A DNA stretch of 64,000 nt, taken from assembly GCA_028554755.1 (NCBI GenBank), contig JAPTOF010000005.1, forward strand, positions 8,751,501 through 8,815,500, given 5' to 3'. Positions 26,201-41,147 of this stretch are shown one piece after another; within the stretch, counting starts at the first letter, position 1; each line of letters opens with the position of its first letter. The translations under genes were made by a program, and so were the position numbers. Below the pieces are notes generated by a model. That model did no database searches and was not told the DNA's origin. It saw only the letters and a list, made by a program, of their open reading frames with translations. The DNA comes from Cordia subcordata (lineage: Eukaryota; Streptophyta; Magnoliopsida; Boraginales; Cordiaceae).

Positions 26201-27653
26201 AGTTAGTGAACAAACAAATAGTTGTGAGATAATAAACAAACATTTACTGTATGTGAACAGTAGTGAGAGGAGCATAATACTTAATGAAAGAACACCTTGC
26301 TAGGGACCATGATATAAGGAGTCGAGCTTAATAAAAGAAAGTCAAGCACATTAATGTTCAAATACAGGTAAATGCCATTTTCCCACTTGAGTTTTAGTTT
26401 ATATCTCAAACTCTCCTTTAAAGTTTTAGTTTTACTCATATTCCCCATGCCATCAAAATTTATCAAATAAAGCTTTGTATTGAAAATTATTTTGTATTTA
26501 TTTATGACAGTAACAAATAAAATAATTTGATAAAATCATTAAACGAAAAAATTTACAATCTATTTGTAAATCATAAAAGTTTCAATTTCAATTACGAAAA
26601 AATTGAAAAAATAGTTTATTTGTAAAAAAATAGATAAAATAATTTAATAAAATAAGTTACTTTTTACTTTCTTTTATTGTTTATTATTTATTTATTTATG
26701 TAAAAAATAGATAAAATAATTTAATATAATTATTCAACAAATATCTACAATCAAATAGAAAATTAAAAGATTTTTGTTTCAAACTATGGCAAAATATTCG
26801 AAATAGTCTGTTCACAAAATTTTCTTACCCACGAGATCCAAGAGAATATCTACATACATTTCAAATAGAATCCATCTTTTCTATTTAAATTAGTGCATAT
26901 ATTTTGGAATGAACTAACTTTTAAGAATAAAAAAAATAAAGAGTAGTTTATTGAATAAATTCATATTATGCATGAAATTAAATAAATATTAAATTTATAT
27001 TGAAATCTATCTTCTTTAATGCAAATATAAGTATATGTATGAAATCAAAGAATAATAGTTGTAATAAAACAAGCCAACAATTAAAAAAATTGTAGCAGTA
27101 AAGTAGAATTAAATAGTCCCCAAACAAAGAAAAAGATAAAAATGACAAAATGTTATAAACATAAGGCGTTATTTGGTAAAACTTGATGTTATGAGGAAAA
27201 ATGAAACTTTCGAATTTAAATAAAAACTCATGAGAATAAATGGCATTCTCCCCTCAACTACTTAGGTTGGTTTTATAAAGTAGACAACATATTACTTAAT
27301 ATAAAGTTTATTTTTTTAACAAATAAGGTTTTACTTTTGATTTAACCAACAAGCAAGGTTTTACTTTGATTTGACCTTTTTATCTCGTCCCGTTGACTAT
27401 ATTGACCAATGCTTTTTGGGGTAGAAGAGGATGTTTTTCTGCCACTTGGCAGGGATATTGCTAGAAATTTATGTCAGGACAAGTGCATGACAAAAGTTCT
27501 ATTCATAGGGATGGGATAAGGACAGGCGCAAGTTGGCCTATTCCCACACCGTTTTCATTCCAAATAGGTTGTTACTGGAGTATAATTTGTATGATATACG
27601 CCAAAAATAAGTACTTTTAATTATATTTTTACATTCTGTGTTGGGATAAAACC
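23228..27653. other. Intergenic region between ACA4 and CKX-A, no gene seen
   Basis: The ACA4 3'-UTR should lie in the first few hundred bases. The rest is AT-rich, with A/T-rich simple sequence at 24720-25010 and 26500-26760 and a 22-bp direct repeat (ATTTGAAAATATTATTG core) at 23681 and 23759. The last part (27283-27575) is similar to the 3' flank of CKX-B and belongs to the CKX duplication unit. Confidence 0.6.
25466..25590 (+). repeat. Possible tRNA-derived SINE-like sequence
   Basis: GGGATAGCTCAAATGGTTAA resembles a pol III A box, and about 45 bp later GAATTCAATCCC resembles a degenerate B box. This is the head pattern of a tRNA-derived SINE. No clear tail or target duplication was found. 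Confidence 0.35.
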
Positions 27654-30281
<2,628 letters not shown>

Positions 30282-30381
30282 AATGTTTTGTTTACCAAAA
30301 CTGAAGGATGGGATTCTGACTTTTTTTAAGTTTTCCTGAAGAGACTGGAGCTGCAGAAGTCATGAACGCTTTCTGAGCTTT

Positions 30382-30470
30382 TCCGAAATTTATGCATGTA
30401 AAGAGTCGATAATAGAAATTTAAAGATGAAAAAAGTGGAAAGAGTCAACCGACCGTTATTAATTTGGTCA
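30382..30470 (-). promoter_or_regulatory. Conserved upstream block of CKX-A
   Basis: A block just upstream of the start codon is shared with CKX-B (48721-48810) and CKX-C (55671-55730). It contains TTTACATGCA (RY-like CATGCA core) and GGTTGACT (W-box core TTGAC) on the gene strand. Conservation is seen directly; a regulatory role is inferred. Confidence 0.5.
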
Positions 30471-31237
30471 ATAGTCAAGCGACATTCTTTGCTAAGAATA
30501 CCGAATACGTACGAGGATTGGCTAATCTTTTTTCTTAATCAGCAAGGATTGGCCATTTAGGCGGGTGAGTAAATGATCATATATTACAATAGTATTTCTC
30601 TCTGAAAGAGAAATATAATTAAGGAGATTTCAGTAATATTATCTCTTTGCATTTTTTTCTTGTAACAGATAACGGCCAGGAAGTCGGTTTTATGGTCATT
30701 CTACATTGTTATTATTAATGTCAAATTAATATTTTTGTTCATATAAGAATTTATTATTTTTAATTGCGCTCACATTAAATATATCATTTTTAATGATTCC
30801 TTCTTTTAGTGGTTGGTAATATTCAATGTAATGATGATTAATGATAAATTTTTATAGATTGAGAGTCATTTAATTAACTTTAACAGTTACAACATTAGCT
30901 AGTTGGAAAAATCAGTGTTTAATTGCTTTTAAATGAATGTAGGTTTATTGATCTAAATACATTTGAATTCAGATTTACAAACTTCAAAGGGTATCCCAAC
31001 CATGATTCGGATTCTCTCCGAGTAGAGTTCTTTTTGAGTGACTAGGAGGTACATTCTAGTTCCTTAAATTTAAATTAAAAAAAATTTGACCATTCAATTA
31101 AAAATATAATTAATAAATTTTAGAAAAAGATAATTAACTTTCCTTTTTAAAATTTTTCCTTATCATAATCTAAGAAAATTTGTCAAGATATTTACTTTAC
31201 TTTTTTTTTTTTCCTAATTACAATCTAATCAAAATAT

Positions 31238-31925
31238 GACATTTTTTTTTCATCATGAATGTCTATATCTCTTACTATATGAACATCGAATCAATTAATA
31301 CGAGTGACTCAGCAAATTTTTTCTTTCCTTTTTTTTTTTTTTTTTCCATTCATCATGAATGTCTAATCGTCTTTTGTTAATAAACACAATATAAATGTAT
31401 ATGCCTCTCTATATGAGCGACAATCCCTTTTATTAGTATATCAAGTGATTTAGGGAATATTGACGGTCAAAATCATGCTCATAAATAATTTAATCACTTC
31501 TAAAATAATATAGTAAAAAATAATTAATCAAAAAAATTTGGGATTATAGAATAGCTTAAATTTTTGAGATTAACTCCCTCAGGAGTGAGGTCTGACTCTT
31601 GACTTTAAATCCTATGAGCAATGGGTGATTGGTTTAAAAAAATATCAAAGAAAAATAAAACCTGCAAGCTCATATAAAAAAATGTAAAAAAAAATTTAAA
31701 ACCTACTGAATCACTTGGTATACTAATAAAAGGGATTGACGTTCATATAGAGAGAGATATATACATTCATAAAGTGTTTTATTAATAAAAGACAATTAGA
31801 CCTTCATATAGTAAGATGTATATAGACGTTCATGATGAAAAAGATAAATATCTACTAAATCACATGTATTAATCGATTGACTTTCGTACAGTGAGAGATA
31901 TAGACATTCACGATGAATAAAAAAG
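31238..31925. repeat. Long inverted repeat (foldback-like element), arms about 220 bp
   Basis: The left arm (about 31238-31458) and right arm (about 31702-31925) are reverse complements with scattered mismatches; for example AATCCCTTTTATTAGTATA in the left arm is matched in the right. The loop is about 245 bp. Each arm also contains two related sub-blocks beginning CATCATGAATGTC. No open frame. Probably a foldback or long-TIR DNA element. Confidence 0.7.
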
Positions 31926-32411
31926 GGTAAAAAGTTTTAAACACCCAGTGTTTTATCAAAAGTGTATAACACCCTTTGTGCTTTTAAAACTCTTTCGTAA
32001 TTCTCTTGTGGTTTCTGAAACTAATTACCATACCCCCATCCGGCAAAAAATTCCCTTAACTTTAAACTATGAGCATATAACACTCGCTCAAAATGCAACT
32101 TGGGTTTTTCTTTTTGCAAAATGGTCAAAGTACCCATTCTGACCAATTAGGCTATGAATGATTTTTTGTTTTGATTTCCGTACCATAAAGATATCATCTA
32201 TAACAAAAACAAAATTAAAAAAAAAATTGCAGCAGCACCATCCATCAAAGTCACCATCTCCGGCACCACCCATCATAGCCACCAGCTCCACCACCACCCC
32301 TTATCACAGCTACCATTTCCACTCTTATTACATCACCACGCTACTCACAATACACACCCCACGCATATAAATGGAACATATACGAACGTAGATACCGTTC
32401 TATACGACTTC

Positions 32412-32850
32412 ATGGCAATCTCTTCCAAATTTGCTTTGCCCATATTTAATGTCAAAATCTACGTACCAATCGGCCTTGATTATACTAATTTCCTGGCTTG
32501 GAAGGATCAAATCCTTACCTGTTTTACCTTTATTGATCTACTTGGCAACATTAATGGCTCAATTCCTAAACCTACTGGTGCCAGAAATTCTATTGAGCAA
32601 TCAACCAAAGAGACCACGGCCACTGCCTCTTCTTCTCAATCAATTGATGACAAAACTTCACCAGCCAAAGACTCTCTCCTTTTGATAAATGGGTGCGCAT
32701 AGACATGTACAACGTTACACTTTATATCGATTTTTTTTTTTTTTTTGGGTTGATCTTTCCCTTTTAGGATCATTGGGGAAGTTGTAAAAGATCTTATCAA
32801 TAACATCAAGAATTTCCTTTTAGCATCCTCGTGGGTGAGGCCTACTTTGG
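32412..32850 (+). pseudogene. Degenerate Copia gag fragment
   Basis: An open segment at 32412-32702 starts with KFALPIFNVK and contains DYTNFLAWKDQI and DLLGNINGSI, the N-terminal gag pattern also present in the full Copia element at 46133-46498 on the opposite strand. After a frame change and a T-rich insertion, gag-like residues (GEVVKDLINNIKN) resume to about 32850. No LTRs or pol nearby; a truncated relic. Confidence 0.75.
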
Positions 32851-32859
32851 GGTGTGGGT

Positions 32860-34813
32860 GGGTTCGCCGAAGGGGAAGGGGGTTGTCGTGGGAGGGAGAG
32901 GGGGACGGGTTCTGCTTTGGGTAGGTTAGGATGGGTGTGAGGAGAATTGCTCATCGTAATTTTGTAAAATTTCTCTATTTAAACTAGTTCACATTTGTTA
33001 TGTCATCAGACTAATAATAAATTTTTGAGAACTATGTTTTCTTTTCTTTAAATTAAGAAATAACATTAAAAGATTGACCTGTTTAAAACACGAATTTTGA
33101 AATAACTAGTGTTTATGATATAATTGTCTTTGAAGCTTGTAACTTTGTTTTTTGGCTGTAGTATGTCAAAATTTAAATCTCTCATTATTTGGATTCTAAT
33201 TCCTCTTAATTTGCATTATTTAAGATTTCTTTACATAAAGTGTATGAACTAACACGGAGTGTTATGCGTTCATTCGTAGGATTGAATATATTAGAATATA
33301 CTAGTATTAGTGTGACACCCGTGTGATGTACGGGGAGCGACATATGTGATTGAATATATTAAAGTTATAAAGTTTTTGTATTTTACTAAATAGTTATTGA
33401 AATAACTATATACTATGGAATTAATAAAACAATGAGATATATAAAGAAAGGGCATAATATTAATTAAATTAAAATGTTTAATATAGGATGAAACTAAATA
33501 AATGATGAAAAATAAAAAATGACCTTAGAATGGGTATCTTTAATTAATTGATAAATAATTATGGAAAGCTTTTTATATAGAGCGACACTTGGCAACACGA
33601 AATTATAACTTATTTTGCTTTATTGTATAGTATAGATGTCACTTGTGCATTTACACAGGATATGCCATATGTAGGTAGAAAATTTTAATTTTTTATCCAT
33701 GTAAATATTACAAACAAATTATATGAACCAATTTTAATAGATTAAATAATAAGAATACACCTTAGGTTAATAATATAACATTGTATTGGGAAAAAAAAAT
33801 TAGACCTACCTAATAAAAGATTTGCAATCATATAGTGGAAAAAGCCTATTACTACAAATAGCTGAACAGTATTAAAACTAACTTTTTCATAAGACCTATA
33901 ATAACTTGTTATATTTTACCAAACCAAATAGAAATTAATTATGTTACTATGTTTTAAATACTATATAATGATTAGACTGCAATATATATGATAACATTTT
34001 AAGTAGTCAAGTTCATATATATTTGTCAACTGGCAGAATCGGAATTATGTTTAGGGTTTAAAATTAAATTATAGATTAGAAAAGAATTTTGAAAAATCTT
34101 TCATTTTTACATATTCTTCTTAAAATGGAAGGAAGGTTTGCCTTCATTTCCTAAAAGTATATTTAATCTATACTTCTATACTATAGAGTAAAACAGACCC
34201 TGTTGGATTCCAGAGAAATTGTGATGATATAAAAAGAATCGATCGAACTGCGAGTATCTAAAACAAAAGGGAAGCAAATCTGCATTACCGTGCGTGAGAT
34301 TGGAATGTATAAGCTGAAATATGACACTAAAATAATGATTTAACCGTGATTTTAGGCTAATAATTAAGTGTAAATAATATATGGAGAAGAAAAAGAAAAT
34401 ATTTTTTGGTGTACGAAAAGGGAAGAAATCGAACTGAACAACAACTAAATGATTTGGTTGTAGGGAACAGACATGTAATATCCATATATATTTACGATTT
34501 TGAAAATCAAAAGAATTAAGATTCTGCAATTACAGAAGAATTAAATCAAAGAATCAAATATAATGAAAAAGGAAAATTTTAAAAAAGGAAGGCCATCTAT
34601 GGAATTTCTTTTTAAAAAAAGAGCAGCTACGCAATTTTTTAACATTATTAAGCAGTAAATACGTGGCAACAAAGTTGTAGCGACACATAATAACATAACA
34701 TTCAACGGGGTTTGTTTTGTACTATAGTATAGATTATCCCAGTTAAAACCTCTAATTGATATTTTCCTACTATACGTCACTTGCATTATCATATTTGTCA
34801 AAAGAAAAAAAAA
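32860..34813. other. Repeat-rich AT-rich intergenic DNA, no gene seen
   Basis: A G-rich patch at 32840-32935 is followed by AT-rich sequence. Two related short segments (ACTAGTATTAG...GTGATGTACGG near 33300 and AGTATAGATGTCACTTGTG near 33628) may be relics of one repeat family. No coding signal. Confidence 0.5.
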
Positions 34814-35600
34814 ATGGACCTCCAATTTTCATCTAGTTCGAACCTAATGGCCTTCTATTTTCATGAAGCCCAAGATTTATATAGGCTTTTGATTTTCATC
34901 AGACTTGAGATTTATATAGGCCTTCGATTTTCATCAGGCCCGAAACCCAATATGGCCCTTGATCTTAATTAGGCCTGAAACCTAATATGACCCTCGATTT
35001 TCATTAGGCTCAAGACTTGTATAGCCTTCGATTTTCATCAAGCTCGAGATTTATGTAGGCCTTTGATTTTCATCAAGCCCGAGATTCATATAGGCCTTCG
35101 ATTTTCATCAAGCACGAAACCTAATATGGCCTTTGATTTCCATCAGGCCCGAAACCTAAGATGGCCTTTGATTTTCATCAGGCTCGAGACCTATATAGGC
35201 CTTCAATTTTCATCAGGCTAGAGATTTATATAGGCCTTTGATTTTCATTAGGTCTGAAACTTAATATGAACCTTCGATTTTCATCAGGTTTGAAACTTAA
35301 TATGGGCTTTTGATTTTTATCATGTCCAAAAAATATAACCTTCAATTTTCATCAAATCCAAAAAATGTGACTTTCGATTTTCATCAAGCTTGAAACTTAA
35401 TATGGACTTCAAATTTCATTAGGTCCGAAACATGATATGACCTTTGATTTTCATTAGACCTAAAATTTAATATAGTTTTTGATTTTCATCAGGTTCAAAG
35501 ATTAAAGTGAGCCTTCGATTTTCATCGAAGTCCAAAACCTAATGTGGACTTCCAATTTTCATCAAGTTCAAAAACCAACGGAGACTTTTGACTTTCAACA
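34814..35600 (+). repeat. Minisatellite, 35-bp unit, about 22 copies
   Basis: The core GATTTTCATCAGG recurs every 35-36 bp, for example at 34891, 34926, 34961 (variant) and 34996. The rest of each unit reads CCCGAAACCTAATATGGCCT or a variant. Copies are clearer in the first two thirds and more diverged towards 35600. No long open frame runs through it. Confidence 0.92.
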
Positions 35601-36376
35601 CCAAAATATGCATAACCTCAACGTGAGGAATTCCAAGCCAAAAAACGCTTAGCAAGGTACGACGCATGGCAAACATTACTTTATACTCCTCGTGTCTTGG
35701 AGGCTCCTTCCACATAAGGAGTGGGATTAAGAAAATCAAGCGGGATAGCCATTACGCAATCAATGGATATGTGATTGATATTATGATCCCTTGACATGCT
35801 GACTTCTAAAATTATATAGCTAATCTTAGGAGACAAATCTGCAAGCTAACGTTTAGGCATTAATGACCAAGATTTGAGGAACCTCTCCTTTTAAGTAGTG
35901 GAGGAGGGGAAAAAGCAAGAGGACTTCTCATACGATCCCATAGAGTATCATCGGTACCCCTTGAAGAAAAGGATCTTGGAACTTGATCTAAAGTTACAAG
36001 TTCTCAATTATAGGTACCTCAAGGCATTTACAGCTACCAAATTGGCACTAAATGGAAGTGACATATATCCACAAATTTTGAAATTGTCTCGCCATTCTAT
36101 CACCAAATTTGCATTGGCTACTGAATGGATATTTGGCTTTGAAAGGTAGAGTAATTAAAATTTTTTAAACGAAAAGAATTAAAGTTATAATTGTTTCTAT
36201 TATTTATATCTTAAATTTCATTGAAAGTATAAATAATAGTTTTTAGTATTGCTTGCATGGAAAAATTTCCCCAAGACCGAATGCACTCGGTCACAAGTTT
36301 GACCAAGTTTTGACCTTTATTGATAATATCGCCAAGTTGTGAGTTGTCGTTGGCCATTGATATCTATGCGGGCCAA
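35601..36376. other. Intergenic, no supported gene
   Basis: An 83-codon open frame at 35898-36149 (plus) has no family I recognise and no neighbouring exon signals; I do not call it a gene. Confidence 0.5.
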
Positions 36377-36384
36377 GCCATGAG

Positions 36385-37009
36385 TAGGGATGTCAATGGG
36401 GCGGGATAGGGGTGGGGTTCACAAACCCCTACTCCGCACCTGGTATTTTTCCACCTGCCCCTACTCCGCCCCTATACTTGTATCTGGGTTTTCTCCCGAT
36501 TACCATCCCCGCCCCTACCGGTGTTTTTTACACTATGCCCCTACCAACAGGGCACCTGTTAACAAAAGTTAAAGGGGTCGTAGTATCAGGATAAAACACC
36601 TACTGGTTAAACCCCTATTTGTCAAGTGAAATTCTTACTTTTTAATTAAATAAAAATAAATAAAAAATAACATAAATCATGCACCAAACCTTAACACATC
36701 AAATTCAAACACTAATATCTAAAATTCAACATAATTTTACAACAATAGCACATTAAATCTAAACTTACTTCTAATCATAATTATTAAACATAACATATAT
36801 ATACATATCTATATACATACATATATATACCGGGGTGGACCGGGGCGGGGTCACCCAACCCCGACCCCATCCCGCCTCGGCACCAGTGTATAAAGAAAAA
36901 ACCCCACCCCACCCCGCCCCAGGTGTTTTTTTGCAAAAACCCTGCCCCTACCCTGTCGGTACCCCTGCAGGGCGGGGCGGGGCGGGACGAGATACCATTG
37001 ACATCCCTA
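36385..37009. mobile_element. GC-rich hAT-type MITE with 8-bp target duplication
   Basis: Both ends carry the inverted repeat TAGGGATGTCAATGG. Flanking 8-mers are GCCATGAG (36377-36384) and GCCGTGAG (37010-37017), one mismatch, as expected for hAT insertions. The sub-terminal parts are rich in CCCCGCCCC/GGGGCGGGG, in strong contrast to the AT-rich surroundings. 625 bp, no transposase. Confidence 0.85.
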
Positions 37010-37416
37010 GCCGTGAGTAATTTTTGACTTTTGCATGGAAAAACTTCCTCAAGACCTGGGTCACAACTTTGACCAAAATTTGACCATTGCTGATGTGTTG
37101 TCTTTGGCCACTTAATGTCTAAACAAACCAACTTCAGATGGTTTCTTCTCTTGCCCTGGACTCAGTTTGGGAACTTGTATTGCACTGGTATGTGGTTATC
37201 TTCTTGCTTCACTGATGATGTGCTAATTAAGCATTGCTCGTCAACAAAACCTTTGAATTGGCACACGTCGAAGGGCTACAACCACCAAAATTTCCATTGG
37301 GGTTTATTTTTCTGTCAACAATCTTTATCAAAATGATTAGTCTACCCACAAATACTACAATCACTAGAATTTTTATGAAAAAATAATTCTAGGAGGGATT
37401 ATTCATGTTCCTAGTG

Positions 37417-37450
37417 TTTGACACAAGAAAATTCCTTTTCTTGTGTCAAA
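37417..37450. repeat. Perfect 15-bp inverted repeat with 4-nt loop
   Basis: TTTGACACAAGAAAA, loop TTCC, TTTTCTTGTGTCAAA. All 15 pairs match. No recognised element. Confidence 0.85.
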
Positions 37451-38164
37451 AGGGTAATAATTCTTGATCCTGCTTGCTAAAGATTCCTAGTCTTGGTTTT
37501 GATTTATTTAGATATATTCGAATTTATATTGCGTATAATATAAAAGAGGGGTAGTTGGCAAACAAAAAAAGAGAAAAAGAAAAACAGAGGAAAAAGAGAG
37601 GGAATTTTATTGATTAGATAGATCTTTTATTTTATAAAAAATTTTCATTTTTCTGAGATACTAAATAAATAGAGCCAGGTTCTATTTGTACACTATCTAA
37701 TTATTTATAGCATCATTTAGGAAATTGAGTAACTTCTTCGTTCTTCTAACTTGGAAAGTTCCTATAGATACTATCAATATTCTGTCATCCTTGATTTTTG
37801 TAGTCTATACCTATACTTGATATTTCTCTTCCATTTCTATCACTTCTGTGGGAGGACTCCTTTTTTCCTTGTTGAGACATTTTTTTCATTAGTTTTAGAA
37901 CTAAGATTAACCTTAGTTTGGAAAGTAGTCTCAACTGTATTTTCAATATTTTTTTTTCATTTTTCATTTCAAATATCCGAATAGATTTTGCAACTCAAAT
38001 TTAGTAACATAACTAGTTATTTTAGTAATAGATATAGTTATATCATACTTGGGTGACAAACTAGTCAAAATTTTTCAATAATTTTATTATCTTCAATATT
38101 TTTCACTCAATTGTTTAATCTCACTCACCACAATTCTAGAATAATATTCATCAATACTTTCATG

Positions 38165-38938
38165 GCCCGTTTTATATGATGGAATGGTTTGGAAAGGAAT
38201 GGTCATTCAAGGCAGAATGACCATGAAATACTTTTTTTTTTCCTTATGTTTGGTTAAAATTATAAAAAAAAAGTTAGAATAGAATGACTGTCTTATTTAA
38301 TATATTTGGTAAAATTATTTTAAAACAAAATTACAATAGAATAAAAATCAATTCAATCAACCAAAATATACTTGTTCTTTAATTTGACAAAAATTTAGAC
38401 TTATACGTGACAATTATTTTTATACAATATTAACATAAACTAAAATACTCTTTGTCTTTTGAGAAATGATAAAACATAGCATTATTTGTTTAATCATTTT
38501 TTATTTTTATCACCATATTTCAATTTATTTACTTTTCTAACATAATTGAGAGAAAAGTTAATCATCTAATAAAACTACATCTATTTTTTGGGTAAAAAAG
38601 AGCTAAAAATTGAAAAAAAAAAAAAAGAACATGCGTATTTTTAATTTTAGTTTTTTATTTTTTATTTGTTTAATAATGATTGAAGATTTGTGAATGTAAA
38701 TGGAGAATAATAAATTATTTTTTTGGTTTTATTTTATTTTTTAGGATTCCAATTTAAATTAGAATACTCATTTATTGGGTTTGGTTAAATAATGAGTTTT
38801 CTTACTTTTTCTTGGAAAGGACATTCTATGGGAATGGGCTTTTGGACTTTAATTAGTTCTACCAAATAAAAGAAATAGAATGAAAAACTTGAATGATAAT
38901 TCCATTTAAGATCATTACTACACACTAAACGTAACCTC
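38165..38938. mobile_element. Candidate MITE
   Basis: The left end has GGCCCGTTTTATATGATGG then GGAATGGTCATTCAAGG; the right end, reverse-complemented, has GGTTACGTTTAGTG then GGAATTATCATTCAAG. The inverted similarity and AT-rich non-coding interior fit a MITE, but the target duplication is unclear. Confidence 0.35.
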
Positions 38939-39659
38939 AGACTCTTTCATCCTCAAATTTACAAATCGTCTTTTAATTTTTACCTTTTCATCACCTTAGA
39001 AATCTTTTCTCAAAATATCCCAACCTTCCTTTATGGTGGGCACACGCGTAATTCTAAAAAACAGAACATCTTAAATTCCTCGTGGAAGATGTGAAAGTGT
39101 CTTTGAATCTTTTCTTCTATTCTCCTTACTTCATTGGTTTTGACCTGCAGAATGCTCCTCCATGGTCTCGAGATCTTCAGAACCTTCCAAAATAAACTCT
39201 CGTGAATCTTTTGATGTGAAAATAGTTCACACCTTTATAACCCAATGACCAAAATGTTCTCCCCAAAAAACTAGAATTGGAAAATCATTATTGTTCTTTT
39301 TTTTGTGGATTAAATCTTTTTGGCGGATTGGGAAATCATAATTGTTGACCATCTCTTTTTACTCTTTTTTTCTCTCTTTTTCTTTTTTTGAATATTTTGC
39401 TGCCAGAATCAAGCGTTTATGCCAAGCTGTATTAGATACTGGCAGTCATTTTACTTTAAAACTCAAGAAAGAATATGTATTTGTAGAGACAAGGAATAGT
39501 TTATATATAACTTGAGTTGTGATTAATTAATTTTGACTCATATATAGATCCCTTTTATAGGCATTAGGAAAAAATCAAATACATGCCCTTGACTCTTAAA
39601 TTAATATACATAAATTCTAAAACATCTGAATTCTTATAATCATTCTAGCTAGGTTCATT

Positions 39660-39700
39660 CACTACAAGAAATCAAGCTGCTAGTGGCAATACATATTTTA
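39660..39700. mobile_element. CACTA-like transposon terminus
   Basis: CACTACAAGAAATC matches the usual CACTA terminal inverted repeat start. The following 180 bp contain repeated ACTTGG and TGTAACTAA motifs that could be sub-terminal repeats. No matching right end was identified. Confidence 0.45.
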
Positions 39701-41147
39701 GCTCCTAACTATAGTTAAAAGCGTTAACATAATTAACTAGTTACACTTGGTTCAAGCGTACAAGTTTCTAATGTAACTAAAAATTTATGCTACACTTGGA
39801 AGCTTAGCTAATCTTTATTATATTTATGTGTAACTAATATTTGTTACGCTTGGAAGTGTAGGTAATGTAATTAATATAGACATTCACCAATGATTATTAC
39901 ACTTTTTGGTGTACAAAATGCATTTTCAAACTTAAAATTTTCAAACATAACAAGTTTTTTGCCATTATAAAAAAATTAAATAAAAAAATTGCAAAAGTCA
40001 TTGACACGTTTAAAATGTAACAAATATTTTGTTACACTTAAAAAATCATATATTACTGGAATAAAAGTTATTATTTTACTCTTTTGTGTAATTACTAGCG
40101 TAATTGATCACTTATCATAACTCTTGAAATATTTGTTGGTTTTGTGAACTATGTGGACAGCATATTACTTAACATTAAATTTATTCTTTTAGAAGTAGGG
40201 TTTTACTTTGATTTAACCATATTATTTCATCTCATTGACTATATTGACTGGTACCTCAGTTTGGGTTGGATTTTTTCCTCCAACCATGCACGGACACTGC
40301 TAGAAATTTATGTGGGGATATGTGCTCGATGAAAGTTCTATTTATAGGAATAGGGTAAAGGCGGCACAACTTGGCCTATTCTTGCTCCATTGTCATTCCT
40401 AATGTTAATAGGTTGTTCTTGGCGTATAGCGTTTATAGGATAGGGTAATGACAGGCAGAACTTGGCCTATTTCCGCTCCTTTGTCCTTCGAAATATGGTG
40501 TTACAAGAATATAACTCGGCTAATATATGAGAAAAATAAAATTTTCATTTTTAATATTTTTATTATTATTATTAATAATTAGTTATATTATTGCATATAG
40601 TTTTTTTTTTTCCTTTCGTGGGACAAGTAAGTGGTATGTATTAATCACAAAAAATGTACAAGGACAATCAAGGTCAAAATAGGGGCTGTTCTATACAAGA
40701 ATGCAAACTATATTTTTTTATAGTTTATTTTAGGATAAAACTACATTTCAATTCGTTACATATATCTCTATATATGTCCTTTTCGAAAAATCCTTTGCCC
40801 AGGAGCTACGATTGCTAAAGGGTCATAAGATAATTTTCTGCGCAAGAAGACATCCCAACGTTGACCAAAATGAGCCTTCCACTGTTCTTGGGTGGTATAA
40901 TGAGCCAGATTTTGCGTTGCACCAAGATGATTCGCTTCACAGAAATCTAATATTCTTTTGTTCCGATTAAGCAGGTACTTCAACCCACCAGTTCCTCTGG
41001 ATGAGGAGTTTGCATGGAAAAGCAACGATACCATGTAGATAACTTCTTCAGCAGGAAGAACAGCTGAAGTTCTGTTGTCCCGTCTGGAGAAAAACAAGAA
41101 GGGAAAGTGTAAATTAATAAACAAAATCATCATATTTCAAGCTTTGG

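Noticed and set aside
35898..36149. 83-codon frame
   Set aside because: No family recognised, no splice or promoter context, surrounded by repeats; likely chance.
36835..37020. Proline-rich open frames in the GC-rich DNA
   Set aside because: They are translations of the C/G-rich arms of the hAT-type MITE.
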